Positions 34,793-42,622 of a DNA stretch of 52,336 nucleotides are shown in pieces (the stretch's first letter is position 1; each line of letters opens with the position of its first letter). The notes under the pieces were generated by a model. It ran no database searches and was not told the origin of the DNA. It was given only the letters and a program-made list of their open reading frames with translations. The stretch is from an uncultured Deferribacteraceae bacterium. Its GTDB lineage: Bacteria; Chrysiogenota; Deferribacteres; CAMZNJ01. The position numbers were made by a program, and so were the translations under genes. The DNA is taken from NCBI GenBank assembly GCA_947313855.1, contig CAMZNS010000024.1, positions 1 to 52,336 of the forward strand, read 5' to 3'.

Positions 34793-35674
34793 ATGTTTTT
34801 CAAAAATACACTACAACTGTATCTTGACCACCCTGAAGGTGCAAGCAAATTACACCACACACTCCTAACCATTGCCATATCCATTATCTTGCCCACAATT
34901 ATGCTCGCAGTCTTTGTTGCTACGCCGTCGAGTGCATCAGCATTCCTGCTTTTCGGAGAACGACCAACCAAAGACGCCGCATACTACCTAAACAAAGGGG
35001 ATATCCACCTCGAACGAGCAGGTGGCTTCATCTGGCGTCCGTTGGCAATCTCAGAATACCAAAAAGCACTAATACTATCCAATACCGTTGTTGACGCCAA
35101 AAGATCGCAACTAGGCATTGCCGACGGATACATACGCAACAGAGAGTACGCCAACGCAATCTCGGCGTATCAAGTCTACCTTGAATTCTACAGACTCGAC
35201 TACGACTCACCCGAAGTTATCTACAACCTCGGCTACGCCTATCACAAACTCTACAAAGGGAAGGGCAGACGCGTGGACTACCAACAACAAGCCCTAGTAG
35301 CATTTAGCGAATTGAAAAAAACATACCCCGAATACTACATGAACTCCAACGCCTCAGAACTAGAAAAAATATCCACCAACAGGATACTTGACGCAGAAAT
35401 ACACGTCGGCGAACTCTACATACGACTCAAAGACTACGACTCCGTCGTGCATAGGCTCGAGGGAACTTACGACGCCTTCCCCCAAAGCAAATCCCTGCCC
35501 GAAGCACAATTTACGCTAGCCAAGGCATACTACAAATTAGGCAATCGAGAAGGGTACGACAAAGCTCTAAACAACCTGAGAGAACACTACCTAGGAGACA
35601 ATGCTGACAACGAAAATACGCGTGCAGAAAAAAAATATATAAAAAAAACAGCAAAGCTCTGGAAAACTAAGTAA
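34793..35674 (+). CDS. BamD-like tetratricopeptide protein without a lipobox
   Basis: Periplasmic TPR protein of the BamD/YfiO class; in other diderms BamD is a lipoprotein subunit of the outer-membrane protein assembly complex. A hydrophobic N-terminal segment (TLLTIAISIILPTIMLAVFVATPSSASAF) ends in a signal-peptidase I-like site, and I see no cysteine at the expected position. Several helical pairs follow, including REYANAISAYQVYLEFYRLD, PEVIYNLGYAYHKLYKGKG, VHRLEGTYDAFPQSKSLPEAQFTLAKAYYKLGN and the FSELKKTYPEYY pattern typical of BamD (F..l...yP). The 293 residues are somewhat longer than BamD. GGGGGT is four bases before the ATG. It could instead be a generic TPR protein of the CpoB type; I consider BamD more likely from the spacing of the repeats. 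Confidence 0.65.
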   Translation: MFFKNTLQLYLDHPEGASKLHHTLLTIAISIILPTIMLAVFVATPSSASAFLLFGERPTKDAAYYLNKGDIHLERAGGFIWRPLAISEYQKALILSNTVVDAKRSQLGIADGYIRNREYANAISAYQVYLEFYRLDYDSPEVIYNLGYAYHKLYKGKGRRVDYQQQALVAFSELKKTYPEYYMNSNASELEKISTNRILDAEIHVGELYIRLKDYDSVVHRLEGTYDAFPQSKSLPEAQFTLAKAYYKLGNREGYDKALNNLREHYLGDNADNENTRAEKKYIKKTAKLWKTK

Positions 35675-35724
35675 GAGCCTTGCAAACACTCAATCCTACA
35701 TCTTAAACACACCGAGGTGACCCC

Positions 35725-37005
35725 ATGATAGATATCTCCCTAATACGCGAAAAATACGACTACGTTGAAAAAAAACTCCAAGAACGAAAGAGCAGTATCG
35801 ACCTGAAAACAGTGGCAAATCTAGACCAATCCCGACGGACAACTATCACCAACCTCGAATCCAAAAGAGCCGAAAAGGGTGGACTAAGTAAAAAAATCGG
35901 CGAAGCTAAAAAAACTGGCGACGAAAAACTCTTCCAAAACCTTAGCACACAAGTCGCAACCCTCTCCGACGAAATAAAACTACTCGAAAATAACCTCGAC
36001 AACACCGAACAAAAACTCAACGAACTACTAGTAAACATACCAAACCTACTACACGACTCCGTTCCGCTAGGTGACGACGAAGACCAAAACCAATTTGTAC
36101 GCGAATGGGGAACAAAACCCAACCTCAACTTCGAACCACTCAACCACTGGGATATTCTCGAACCAACTGGAGGAGTAGACTTCCAACGGGGGGCAAAAAT
36201 CGCCAAAAGCCGATTCGCTGTCACCAAAAGCAACATAGCCCGAATGGAACGAGCTCTCATCAACTTCATGATCGACACACACACTGCCAACGGATATGTG
36301 GAACTATCCGTGCCCTACCTCGTTAACCAAGACAGCATGTTTGCCAGCGGGCAGTACCCCAAATTCAAAGACGAACTGTTTTTATGCGAACGGGACGACC
36401 TCTACCTCATCCCCACAACCGAAGTGCCCCTTGTTAATATTCATCGTGACGAAGTTATCGCCGAAGACGAACTGCCCATCAGCTACACAGGCTACTCCGC
36501 ATGCTTCCGACGCGAAGCAGGATCGTACGGCAGGGACGTGCGTGGACTAATACGCCAACACCAGTTCCAAAAAGTTGAGTTGGTCAAATTCTCCACGCCA
36601 GAAACCTCCTACAACGAACTAGACAACCTTGTTACCAGTGCCACAAGCATTCTCGAAGCACTCAACCTACACCACCGCGTAATCGTACTCTGTAGCGGGG
36701 ACACAGGGTTTGGGTCAACCAAAACATACGACGTTGAAGTGTGGCTACCCGGTCAACAGGCGTACCGTGAAATATCATCATGCAGCAACTGCGAAGACTT
36801 CCAAGCACGACGGGGGAATATTCGTTACCGCCCCGCAGGCGAAACCAAAAATCGCTACTTACACACCCTGAACGGTTCAGGGTTAGCCGTTGGTCGCACC
36901 TTGGTTGCCATAGTGGAAAACTACCAGCAAGAGGACGGCAGCATACTTGTTCCCGAAGTGTTACAACCCTACATGGGCGGGCTAACAGTCATCAACCAAT
37001 CGTAA
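35725..37005 (+). CDS. serS: Seryl-tRNA synthetase
   Basis: Charges tRNA-Ser with serine and also tRNA-Sec where present. The N-terminal coiled-coil arm (residues about 25-100, KKLQERKSSIDLKTVANLDQSRRTTITNLESKRAEKGGLSKKIGEAK) binds the tRNA. The class II core has ELSVPYLVNQDSMFASGQYPKFKDELF, motif 2 CFRREAGSYGRDVRGLIRQHQFQKVELVKF, SCSNCEDFQARRGNIRYR, and motif 3 TLNGSGLAVGRTLVAIVENYQ. The length of 426 residues is normal, with no repeat insertion. GAGGTG lies just before the ATG at 35725. It follows the BamD-like gene by 50 bases. Confidence 0.97.
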   Translation: MIDISLIREKYDYVEKKLQERKSSIDLKTVANLDQSRRTTITNLESKRAEKGGLSKKIGEAKKTGDEKLFQNLSTQVATLSDEIKLLENNLDNTEQKLNELLVNIPNLLHDSVPLGDDEDQNQFVREWGTKPNLNFEPLNHWDILEPTGGVDFQRGAKIAKSRFAVTKSNIARMERALINFMIDTHTANGYVELSVPYLVNQDSMFASGQYPKFKDELFLCERDDLYLIPTTEVPLVNIHRDEVIAEDELPISYTGYSACFRREAGSYGRDVRGLIRQHQFQKVELVKFSTPETSYNELDNLVTSATSILEALNLHHRVIVLCSGDTGFGSTKTYDVEVWLPGQQAYREISSCSNCEDFQARRGNIRYRPAGETKNRYLHTLNGSGLAVGRTLVAIVENYQQEDGSILVPEVLQPYMGGLTVINQS

Positions 37006-37077
37006 GAGAACGTGGATAAATCGCCCGATATTATTACTATTATTAAGGGTAATATAACATTAATGGAGCAATGTTTT

Positions 37078-37836
37078 ATGACTCAAAATAAGTGTACTGT
37101 TTTCGTAATGGCTCTGCCATTAGGTGGCGACTTCTCCAACATACCCATCCAGCACAGACGTATCGCCGAAGGGTGCTGTGCTGTTATTGGTGAGGAACGC
37201 TCTGTGGCCATGAAGGTTTTGGCTGAGTTGGGGATGACGAGTAACGTGCGAACGATTCATCACGATACCGACTACACTAGCTCGGAAAGCGACACAAGTA
37301 ATGGTATCCTGAACCTCTACCTACTAAACGAGCACAGCGATAAAAAGTATAAATCTTGGTTGGGCAAGCATATTGCTAAAAGCCACAAAAAGGTTGTGTT
37401 TTTCTCCGACAACGGTACACCCGCCATTGCTGATCCCGATTATGAATTCATCGACAAGTGTTACCGATCCAAGGTGGATGTTATCCCCCTCGCTGGGGCA
37501 TGTAGTATCTCTGCGGGTCTGTCCATTAGCGGTTTTTGTGCAACGTCTTTCACCTACCTTGGGTTCCCCCCCAAGCAACCTCACGAACGCAAAACATTCT
37601 TCAAAGATATTGTGGTCAACAGTCGCACAGTAGTTTTTATGGAGCGACCGTATTCGTTGGACAGGGTGGTTAATACCGACCTGCAGAGCATTGAGAAGAA
37701 GCTCCACCTGCGTAGGGTCTGCATAATCATCGATATTGATGGTGCGAACTACCAGGTGCTACGGGGAACGGTGTCGCAAGTGAAAAAGATGTATGTTAAG
37801 GTGAAGGCACCGTTTATTGTTGTTGTTGAGGGGTAG
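37078..37836 (+). CDS. RsmI-like SAM-dependent methyltransferase (tetrapyrrole methylase fold)
   Basis: RsmI 2'-O-methylates C1402 of 16S rRNA using S-adenosylmethionine. The 252-residue protein has the fold's blocks: VFVMALPLGGDFSNIPIQHRRIAEGCCAVIGEE, VVFFSDNGTPAIADPDYEFIDKC, VIPLAGACSISAGLSISGF, FTYLGFPPKQPHERKTFFKDI and RTVVFMERPYSLDRVV. They match RsmI loosely: the first glycine loop is ALPLGGD rather than ATPIGNL, and SDNGTPAIADPDY replaces SDAGTPGISDPGY. It may be a divergent subgroup. The start at 37078 has GGAG nine bases upstream; two earlier in-frame starts at 37012 and 37063 have poorer sites. It follows serS by 72 bases and ends the rightward group before a large repeat region. 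Confidence 0.75.
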   Translation: MTQNKCTVFVMALPLGGDFSNIPIQHRRIAEGCCAVIGEERSVAMKVLAELGMTSNVRTIHHDTDYTSSESDTSNGILNLYLLNEHSDKKYKSWLGKHIAKSHKKVVFFSDNGTPAIADPDYEFIDKCYRSKVDVIPLAGACSISAGLSISGFCATSFTYLGFPPKQPHERKTFFKDIVVNSRTVVFMERPYSLDRVVNTDLQSIEKKLHLRRVCIIIDIDGANYQVLRGTVSQVKKMYVKVKAPFIVVVEG

Positions 37837-38325
37837 CGTCTGCGTCTGAGTCGACTTGCCCGTCGGGTGTTGGGCGTTGGGCGCGGTGTGGTGACGTGTT
37901 GGGGTGGTGAGCGGGTCACGCGGTTGATCCGGGTTGTGGGTGCGTCGGGGTCGGGTGGCGCGTGGGGTGTTGGGGTTTGGTCGTGGGGTGGCTCGGGGTT
38001 TTGGTGGTTTAGGGGGGTCGCGTCGGCGTCTGAGTCGGCTTGCCCGTCGGGTGTTGGGCGTTGGTCGTGGTGTGGTTAGCGGTTCACGTGGTTAACGGCT
38101 CACGCGTCTGCGTCTGAGTCGACTTGCCCGTCGGGTGTTGGGCGTTGGTCGTGGTGTGGTTAGCGGTTCACGTGGTTAACGGCTCACGCGTCTGCGTCTG
38201 CGTCTGAGTCGACTTGCCCGTCGGGTGTTGGTCGTTGGTCGTGGTGTGGTTAGCGGTTCACGTGGTTAACGGCTCACGCGTCTGCGTCGGCGTCGGCTTG
38301 CCCGTCGGGTGTTGGGCGTTGGTCG
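37837..38325. repeat. Five 84-90-bp direct repeats between the RsmI-like gene and lysS
   Basis: Copies begin near 37837 (degenerate), 38020, 38104, 38188 and 38278. Each contains GCGTCTGCGTCTGAGTCGAC, CTTGCCCGTCGGGTGTTGGG, then GGTTCACGTGGTTAACGGCT. Units are 84, 84 and 90 bases apart; the 6-base difference is one extra GTCTGC. The first copy starts directly after the stop codon at 37836. There is no spacer between units, so this is not CRISPR. Confidence 0.93.
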
Positions 38326-38392
38326 TCAGTCGTCGGTCGTCGGTCGTCAGTCGTCGGTCGTCGGTCGTCAGTCGTCAGTCGTCGGTTGGTAC
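38326..38392. repeat. 7-bp CGTCGGT/CGTCAGT array
   Basis: About nine copies of a heptamer adjoining the 84-bp repeats, in the gap between the convergent RsmI-like and lysS genes. The rest of the gap to 38459 is an ACCAAC-rich remnant. Confidence 0.92.
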
Positions 38393-38459
38393 ACCAACAC
38401 CAACCGCAACCTCATCGCAACACCAACATCAACCGCGGTTGGCGAAACACCCCTAACAA

Positions 38460-39971
38460 CTAATCATGATCGCTACGCATGTGGGGGAACAGTATCACCT
38501 CGCGTATGGATTGGGAGTTGGTGAGTAGCATGACGAGCCTATCGATACCCACGCCGATGCCGGTGGTCGGTGGTAGCCCCACTGCTAGTGCGTTGATGTA
38601 GTCTTCGTCCATGTCGGTTGTTTCCTTGTCGCCGGCGTCGCGATCTTCTAGCTGTTTTTTGAATCTTTCGTACTGATCTATGGGGTCGTTGAGTTCGTTG
38701 AATCCGTTTGCGACCTCCATGTTTGCGATGTAGAGTTCGAATCTTTCGGTGGTATTTGGATCGTTGTCTTTGGCTTTGGCGAGTGGTGAGACCTCTGTGG
38801 GGAAGTCGATGATGAATGTTGGTTGGAAGAGGTGTTTTTCGGCAACCTCTTCGAATACTTCTGCGAGCATGCGTCCTGCACCCCAGCTGTCCTCTTTTTT
38901 GATGCCTAGTGTTTGCAATGTTTTCGTGAGATTTTCCATGCCTGTAATATCTTCTGGTTGTAGCGAGGAGTGTTTGAGTATGGCGTCAAACATTGTGAGT
39001 TTTTCCCAGGGTTGGGACAGGTTGAGCGCTTTGTCGCCGTAAGGGACTGTTCCTGTGCCGAGTATGTTGACTGCTGCTGTTGTGATGATGTCTTGTACCA
39101 TGTCCATTATTTGTTCGTAGTTGGAGTACGCCATGTACCATTCGATCATTGTGAATTCGGGGTTGTGTCGTGTTGAGACCCCTTCGTTTCGGAAGTTTCT
39201 GTTGAGTTCGAATACGCGTTCGAGTCCACCGACGACAAGTCGTTTGAGGTGTAGTTCCGAGGCGATACGCAGGTAGAGATCCATGTTGAGGGCGTTGTGG
39301 TGTGTTGTGAATGGTTCTGCCGCTGCACCTGTGACGAGGGCGTGCATCATGGGTGTTTCGACTTCGTAGAAGCCGAGGTTTTCGAGGTAGTTTCTGATAT
39401 GGCTTACGGTTTTTGATCGTATGATAAATTTTTGTTTGACATCGTTGTTTATGACGAGGTCATTGTATCGTTGTCGGTATCGTTTTTCCACATCTTTGAG
39501 TCCGTGCCATTTTTCGGGTAGTCCTGCCAGTGATTTTGTGAGCATTTCGATTTTGTGTGTTTTGAGTGTGAGTTCGTTGGTATTTGTTTTGAAGAGTACC
39601 CCGTGGCATGCGAGGAAGTCGCCCACGTCCATATTTTCTGCTACAATTTTGCTATTGTCGTCGAGGTTTCCTATTTTGATGTAGATTTGGATACTTCCGG
39701 TGCGATCGGTAATGGTGAAGAAGCTTGCTTTCCCCATTTTTCTCATAGCCATGACCCTTCCGGCGAGGATTAGTTCTACGTTTTCGGATTCGAGAGTTGG
39801 TTTGTCCATTGTGTTGTATGGTAGAGCTGTTTGAATGTCTTTATTTTTGGTGTAGGAGTTGATGTATGGTGGTATGTTTGCGTTTTCGAGGTTAGTTTTT
39901 TTTTCGAGTCGAAAGCTTTGGTAGGCGATGGTTTCGGTGTTGTTGCGGTTATTTTCTGTGGTGTTGTTCAT
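38460..39971 (-). CDS. lysS: Lysyl-tRNA synthetase, class II
   Basis: Charges tRNA-Lys. The N-terminal OB-fold domain binds the anticodon (ILAGRVMAMRKMGKASFFTITDRTGSIQIYI), and the class II core follows: FIIRSKTVSHIRNYLENLGFYEVETPMMHALVTGAAAEPFTTHHNALNMDLYLRIASELHLKRLVVGGLERVFELNRNFRNEG (motif 2), HNPEFTMIEWYMAYSNYEQIMDMVQ, and GIGVGIDRLVMLLT (motif 3). At 503 residues it is normal. The extreme N-terminus (MNNTTENNRNNTETIAYQ) is Asn/Thr-rich, as in PheS. AAGGAG lies ten bases before the ATG at 39971. It faces mreB divergently across a 160-base gap with two promoters. Confidence 0.97.
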   Translation of the reverse strand: MNNTTENNRNNTETIAYQSFRLEKKTNLENANIPPYINSYTKNKDIQTALPYNTMDKPTLESENVELILAGRVMAMRKMGKASFFTITDRTGSIQIYIKIGNLDDNSKIVAENMDVGDFLACHGVLFKTNTNELTLKTHKIEMLTKSLAGLPEKWHGLKDVEKRYRQRYNDLVINNDVKQKFIIRSKTVSHIRNYLENLGFYEVETPMMHALVTGAAAEPFTTHHNALNMDLYLRIASELHLKRLVVGGLERVFELNRNFRNEGVSTRHNPEFTMIEWYMAYSNYEQIMDMVQDIITTAAVNILGTGTVPYGDKALNLSQPWEKLTMFDAILKHSSLQPEDITGMENLTKTLQTLGIKKEDSWGAGRMLAEVFEEVAEKHLFQPTFIIDFPTEVSPLAKAKDNDPNTTERFELYIANMEVANGFNELNDPIDQYERFKKQLEDRDAGDKETTDMDEDYINALAVGLPPTTGIGVGIDRLVMLLTNSQSIREVILFPHMRSDHD

Positions 39972-40018
39972 TGTGGTTTATCTCCTTTTAGAAGTACCGA
40001 TTATTTGATACCACAAGT

Positions 40019-40047
40019 ATATTACATTAAAGTTACATATTATTCAA
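40019..40047 (-). promoter_or_regulatory. Sigma70-type promoter for lysS
   Basis: On the minus strand TTGAAT (40047-40042) and TAATAT (40024-40019), 17 bases apart, 48 bases before the start codon. Its -35 box lies 8 bases from the mreB -35 box on the other strand. Confidence 0.78.
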
Positions 40048-40055
40048 TATTTTAC

Positions 40056-40084
40056 TTGTTAAAAGGTGTTGCGTGTTGTAGAAT
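40056..40084 (+). promoter_or_regulatory. Sigma70-type promoter for mreB
   Basis: TTGTTA (40056-40061) and TAGAAT (40079-40084) with a 17-base spacer, 46 bases before the mreB start. Confidence 0.72.
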
Positions 40085-40130
40085 AGAACAGATTTGTTAT
40101 ATTTGTGTTTACAAGGAGCCACAGCTACTT

Positions 40131-41171
40131 ATGTTTAGTTTTAATATAGTTCCATCCAACGGTATCGCCATCGATTTAGGTACGGCCAATACCCTTATTT
40201 ACATGAAAAATAAAGGGATAGTTTGCAACGAACCCTCTGTTGTCGCCATCAATACTGCTAACCAAAAACCGATCGCTTTCGGGCACGATGCCAAGAAGAT
40301 GCTGGAGCGTACCCCCGCAAATATTACAGCCATACGACCCATGCGAGACGGCGTTATCGCCAATTACGAAGTGACGGAGCAGATGCTCAAACATTTCATG
40401 AACGCTGTGCGTGGCGAATCGCCGTTTAAAAGCAGATTCAAACCGCGGGTGATTGTCTGTGTTCCGTCGGGGGTTACCCAAGTTGAGAAACGTGCCGTGA
40501 AGGATAGTGCCTATCAAGCTGGTGCACGGGAAGTATTCCTACTAGACGAAGCTATGGCGGCCGCAGTTGGTGCTGGTCTCCCCATTCAAGAACCTAGTGG
40601 CAACATGATTGTGGATATTGGCGGTGGCACCACCGAAGTTGCCATAATATCCCTGTCGGGCATTGTGTACTCAAGCTCTGTACGCGTTGGCGGCGACGAA
40701 CTCAGCGACTCCATTGTCAACTACATCAAGAAAAAATACTCCCTGCTTGTGGGCACACTAAGTGCGGAAGCGGTGAAAATCGCCATCGGCTCTGCCGACC
40801 CACATGGTGACGGCGATAACGGCAAAACATTCAAAGAGGTCAAAGGACGCGACCTTCTCACAGGTATCCCCAAAACCATCAACATTACCATGGAGGAGAT
40901 TAGCGAGGCGATGGCACCCGCAATTAACGAAATTATCGAAGTTGTACGTATCGCACTGGAAAAAACACCACCCGAACTATCATCCGATATCATGGACAGA
41001 GGGATTGTTCTCACCGGCGGCGGTGCTCTATTGCAAAATCTGGACAAGGTTCTCGAAGATGCAACAGGGTTACCCATTATTATCCACGACGAACCGCTGT
41101 ATGCCGTTGTAAACGGTGCTGGGAAGGCGTTGGAAAATATGGATCTGCTCAAAAAGATAGCAATTACGTAG
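40131..41171 (+). CDS. mreB: Rod-shape actin homologue MreB
   Basis: Cytoskeletal ATPase that guides the cell-wall elongation machinery along the inner membrane. The 346 residues carry IAIDLGTANTLIYMKNKGIVCNEPSVVAI (phosphate 1), VCVPSGVTQVEKRAVKDSAYQAGAREVFLLDEAMAAAVGAGLPI, NMIVDIGGGTTEVAIISLSGIV (phosphate 2) and RGIVLTGGGALLQNLDKVLEDATGLPI (adenosine motif). The start at 40131 is preceded by AAGGAG at a long spacing of 12 bases. An upstream in-frame start at 39831 would lie inside lysS on the other strand and lacks the family's beginning. It heads the mreB-mreC-mreD-PBP2-rodA cluster, but a 212-base repeat-filled gap separates it from mreC. Confidence 0.97.
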   Translation: MFSFNIVPSNGIAIDLGTANTLIYMKNKGIVCNEPSVVAINTANQKPIAFGHDAKKMLERTPANITAIRPMRDGVIANYEVTEQMLKHFMNAVRGESPFKSRFKPRVIVCVPSGVTQVEKRAVKDSAYQAGAREVFLLDEAMAAAVGAGLPIQEPSGNMIVDIGGGTTEVAIISLSGIVYSSSVRVGGDELSDSIVNYIKKKYSLLVGTLSAEAVKIAIGSADPHGDGDNGKTFKEVKGRDLLTGIPKTINITMEEISEAMAPAINEIIEVVRIALEKTPPELSSDIMDRGIVLTGGGALLQNLDKVLEDATGLPIIIHDEPLYAVVNGAGKALENMDLLKKIAIT

Positions 41172-41182
41172 GGCAACGTTAC

Positions 41183-41330
41183 TGTTGGCTCGTGTGGCTG
41201 TGTGGCTGGTGTGGCTGGTGTGGCTGGTGGCTGGTCTCGGTTGGCTCGTGTGGCTGGCGGCTGTGTGCCTGGTGGCTGGTGTGGCTGGCGGCTGGTCTCG
41301 GTTGGCTCATGTGGCTGGCGGCTGTGTGGC
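41183..41330. repeat. TGGCTGG-rich array between mreB and mreC
   Basis: Units of GTGGCTGGT and GGCTGGCG. A block of about 39 bases beginning GGCTGGTCTCGGTTGGCTC occurs twice, about 60 bases apart. It lies inside what should be one transcription unit. Confidence 0.9.
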
Positions 41331-41382
41331 CCCTAAGATCGCGTCAGTATGCTGAAGTTAAAAAACAATTACTTGGTTTGAT

Positions 41383-42168
41383 ATGTGGAAAAAAGTACTA
41401 ATAGCTGTAGGTGTTGTCTGTGTTCTACTCATCTTTCAGAGCCGAAACCCCAACATTGAACGACACGTACGCGGTGCTGTTGGCAATATTATCAACCCGA
41501 TTATCTACAATATCGATCGTGTGAAAGGCGTTGTCTCCAATCTGGTGAGCAATTATATCTACCTTGTTGACGTTCAAGGGGAGAATCGTCAGTTGCGTGA
41601 AGAGATGCGACTGATGATGCTCACTAATGTTAGGCTTCGTCAGCAAATTATTGCTAACGATCAAATTAGTCTTCTTGGATTTTTCAGGGATAGCTCTTTG
41701 GAGTACACACCGGCGAAGATTATCTCCCGTAATCTGTATGGGTTTTCTAGCTACTACCTTCTCAATAAAGGATCGTCTGATGGTATTGCAGTTAACGATA
41801 TTGTTGTTGATGTTAGCGGTCTTGTGGGGAAGGTGGTTGAGACGTACCATTCGTCTTCGCGGATATCGTCCATACTGGAGTCTGATACCTATGTGAGTGT
41901 ACGCAATGAGCGATCTGGTGTTTTGGGTATGATTCATGGCGACAGCAAAGGTTCTTTGCTAGTCGAGTATTACGACATTATGGCTAACCCTGAGGTTGGT
42001 GATCTACTGGTAACGTCTGGTCTTGGTGGCATATATTTTTCGGGTATTCCTGTTGCAGAGATAACGTCGGTTCATTCTGCGAAGTCGGGTTTGTTCCGTT
42101 ATTTTAATATGCGTTATATTGCTGATTTAAACAGGGTGGATTATGTCCTTATTATCAAGGGAAACTAG
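41383..42168 (+). CDS. mreC: Rod-shape determining protein MreC
   Basis: Periplasmic elongasome scaffold that activates PBP2. A single N-terminal membrane anchor (VLIAVGVVCVLLIFQS) is followed by a coiled-coil segment (VDVQGENRQLREEMRLMMLTNVRLRQQI), then the beta-barrel with YTPAKIISRNLYGFSSYYLLNKGSSDGIAVNDIVVDVSGLVGKVVETYHSSSRI and DLLVTSGLGGIYFSGIPVAEIT. At 261 residues the length is ordinary. The ATG at 41383 is preceded only by a weak purine stretch (TTGG), so its ribosome site is poor. It overlaps mreD by 26 bases. Confidence 0.93.
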   Translation: MWKKVLIAVGVVCVLLIFQSRNPNIERHVRGAVGNIINPIIYNIDRVKGVVSNLVSNYIYLVDVQGENRQLREEMRLMMLTNVRLRQQIIANDQISLLGFFRDSSLEYTPAKIISRNLYGFSSYYLLNKGSSDGIAVNDIVVDVSGLVGKVVETYHSSSRISSILESDTYVSVRNERSGVLGMIHGDSKGSLLVEYYDIMANPEVGDLLVTSGLGGIYFSGIPVAEITSVHSAKSGLFRYFNMRYIADLNRVDYVLIIKGN

Positions 42169-42619
42169 GGTTGCTTCTGCTAAGTTGTTTGCTCTTTTGT
42201 TGTTCATATACATTGCGATGCATGGTGCTCCCATAGTATTTTCGTTTGTGTCTTTTTTGGGTTTTGTGATTATCCCCTTTGTGGTTTTGATCCACCGCAT
42301 AACTCCTCAGTCTGTTATCCCTGTTGCGATTGTGTACGGTTTTTTTTATGACATCGATAGCGGTTTATATTTTGGCGTAGGTTTCTTGTTGATACTGTCG
42401 CTCTACTTTTTGTACGACTACACTGGCAATCTTTATAGTCAGAGTTCCTATGTTTTCACATTGCTAAACTACCTTAGTATTGTTGCGTTGTACAATATCG
42501 TAACAGCGTACTTAATGTTCCCTTTTAATGGTAGTTACATTTGGGGTATTATGCTTCATATTCTTGCGGACTACGTTGTGATTATTGTACTACGCATTCT
42601 GCTTTTTAGGAAGGTTTAG
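42143..42619 (+). CDS. mreD: Rod-shape determining membrane protein MreD
   Basis: Small inner-membrane elongasome subunit, 158 residues with about five hydrophobic segments. Sequence conservation is low, as usual for MreD. The placement between mreC and PBP2, the length and the FDIDSG-like motif YGFFYDIDSGLYFGVGFLLILSLYFLYDY support it. AGGGTGG precedes the ATG, and the start lies 26 bases inside mreC, suggesting coupled translation. Three bases separate it from the PBP2 gene. Confidence 0.85.
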   Translation: MSLLSRETRVASAKLFALLLFIYIAMHGAPIVFSFVSFLGFVIIPFVVLIHRITPQSVIPVAIVYGFFYDIDSGLYFGVGFLLILSLYFLYDYTGNLYSQSSYVFTLLNYLSIVALYNIVTAYLMFPFNGSYIWGIMLHILADYVVIIVLRILLFRKV

Positions 42620-42622
42620 AAG

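Noticed and set aside
37837-38392. Possible CRISPR array or mobile element
   Set aside because: Whole 84-90-bp units repeat with their interiors; no spacers, no terminal inverted repeats, no transposase.
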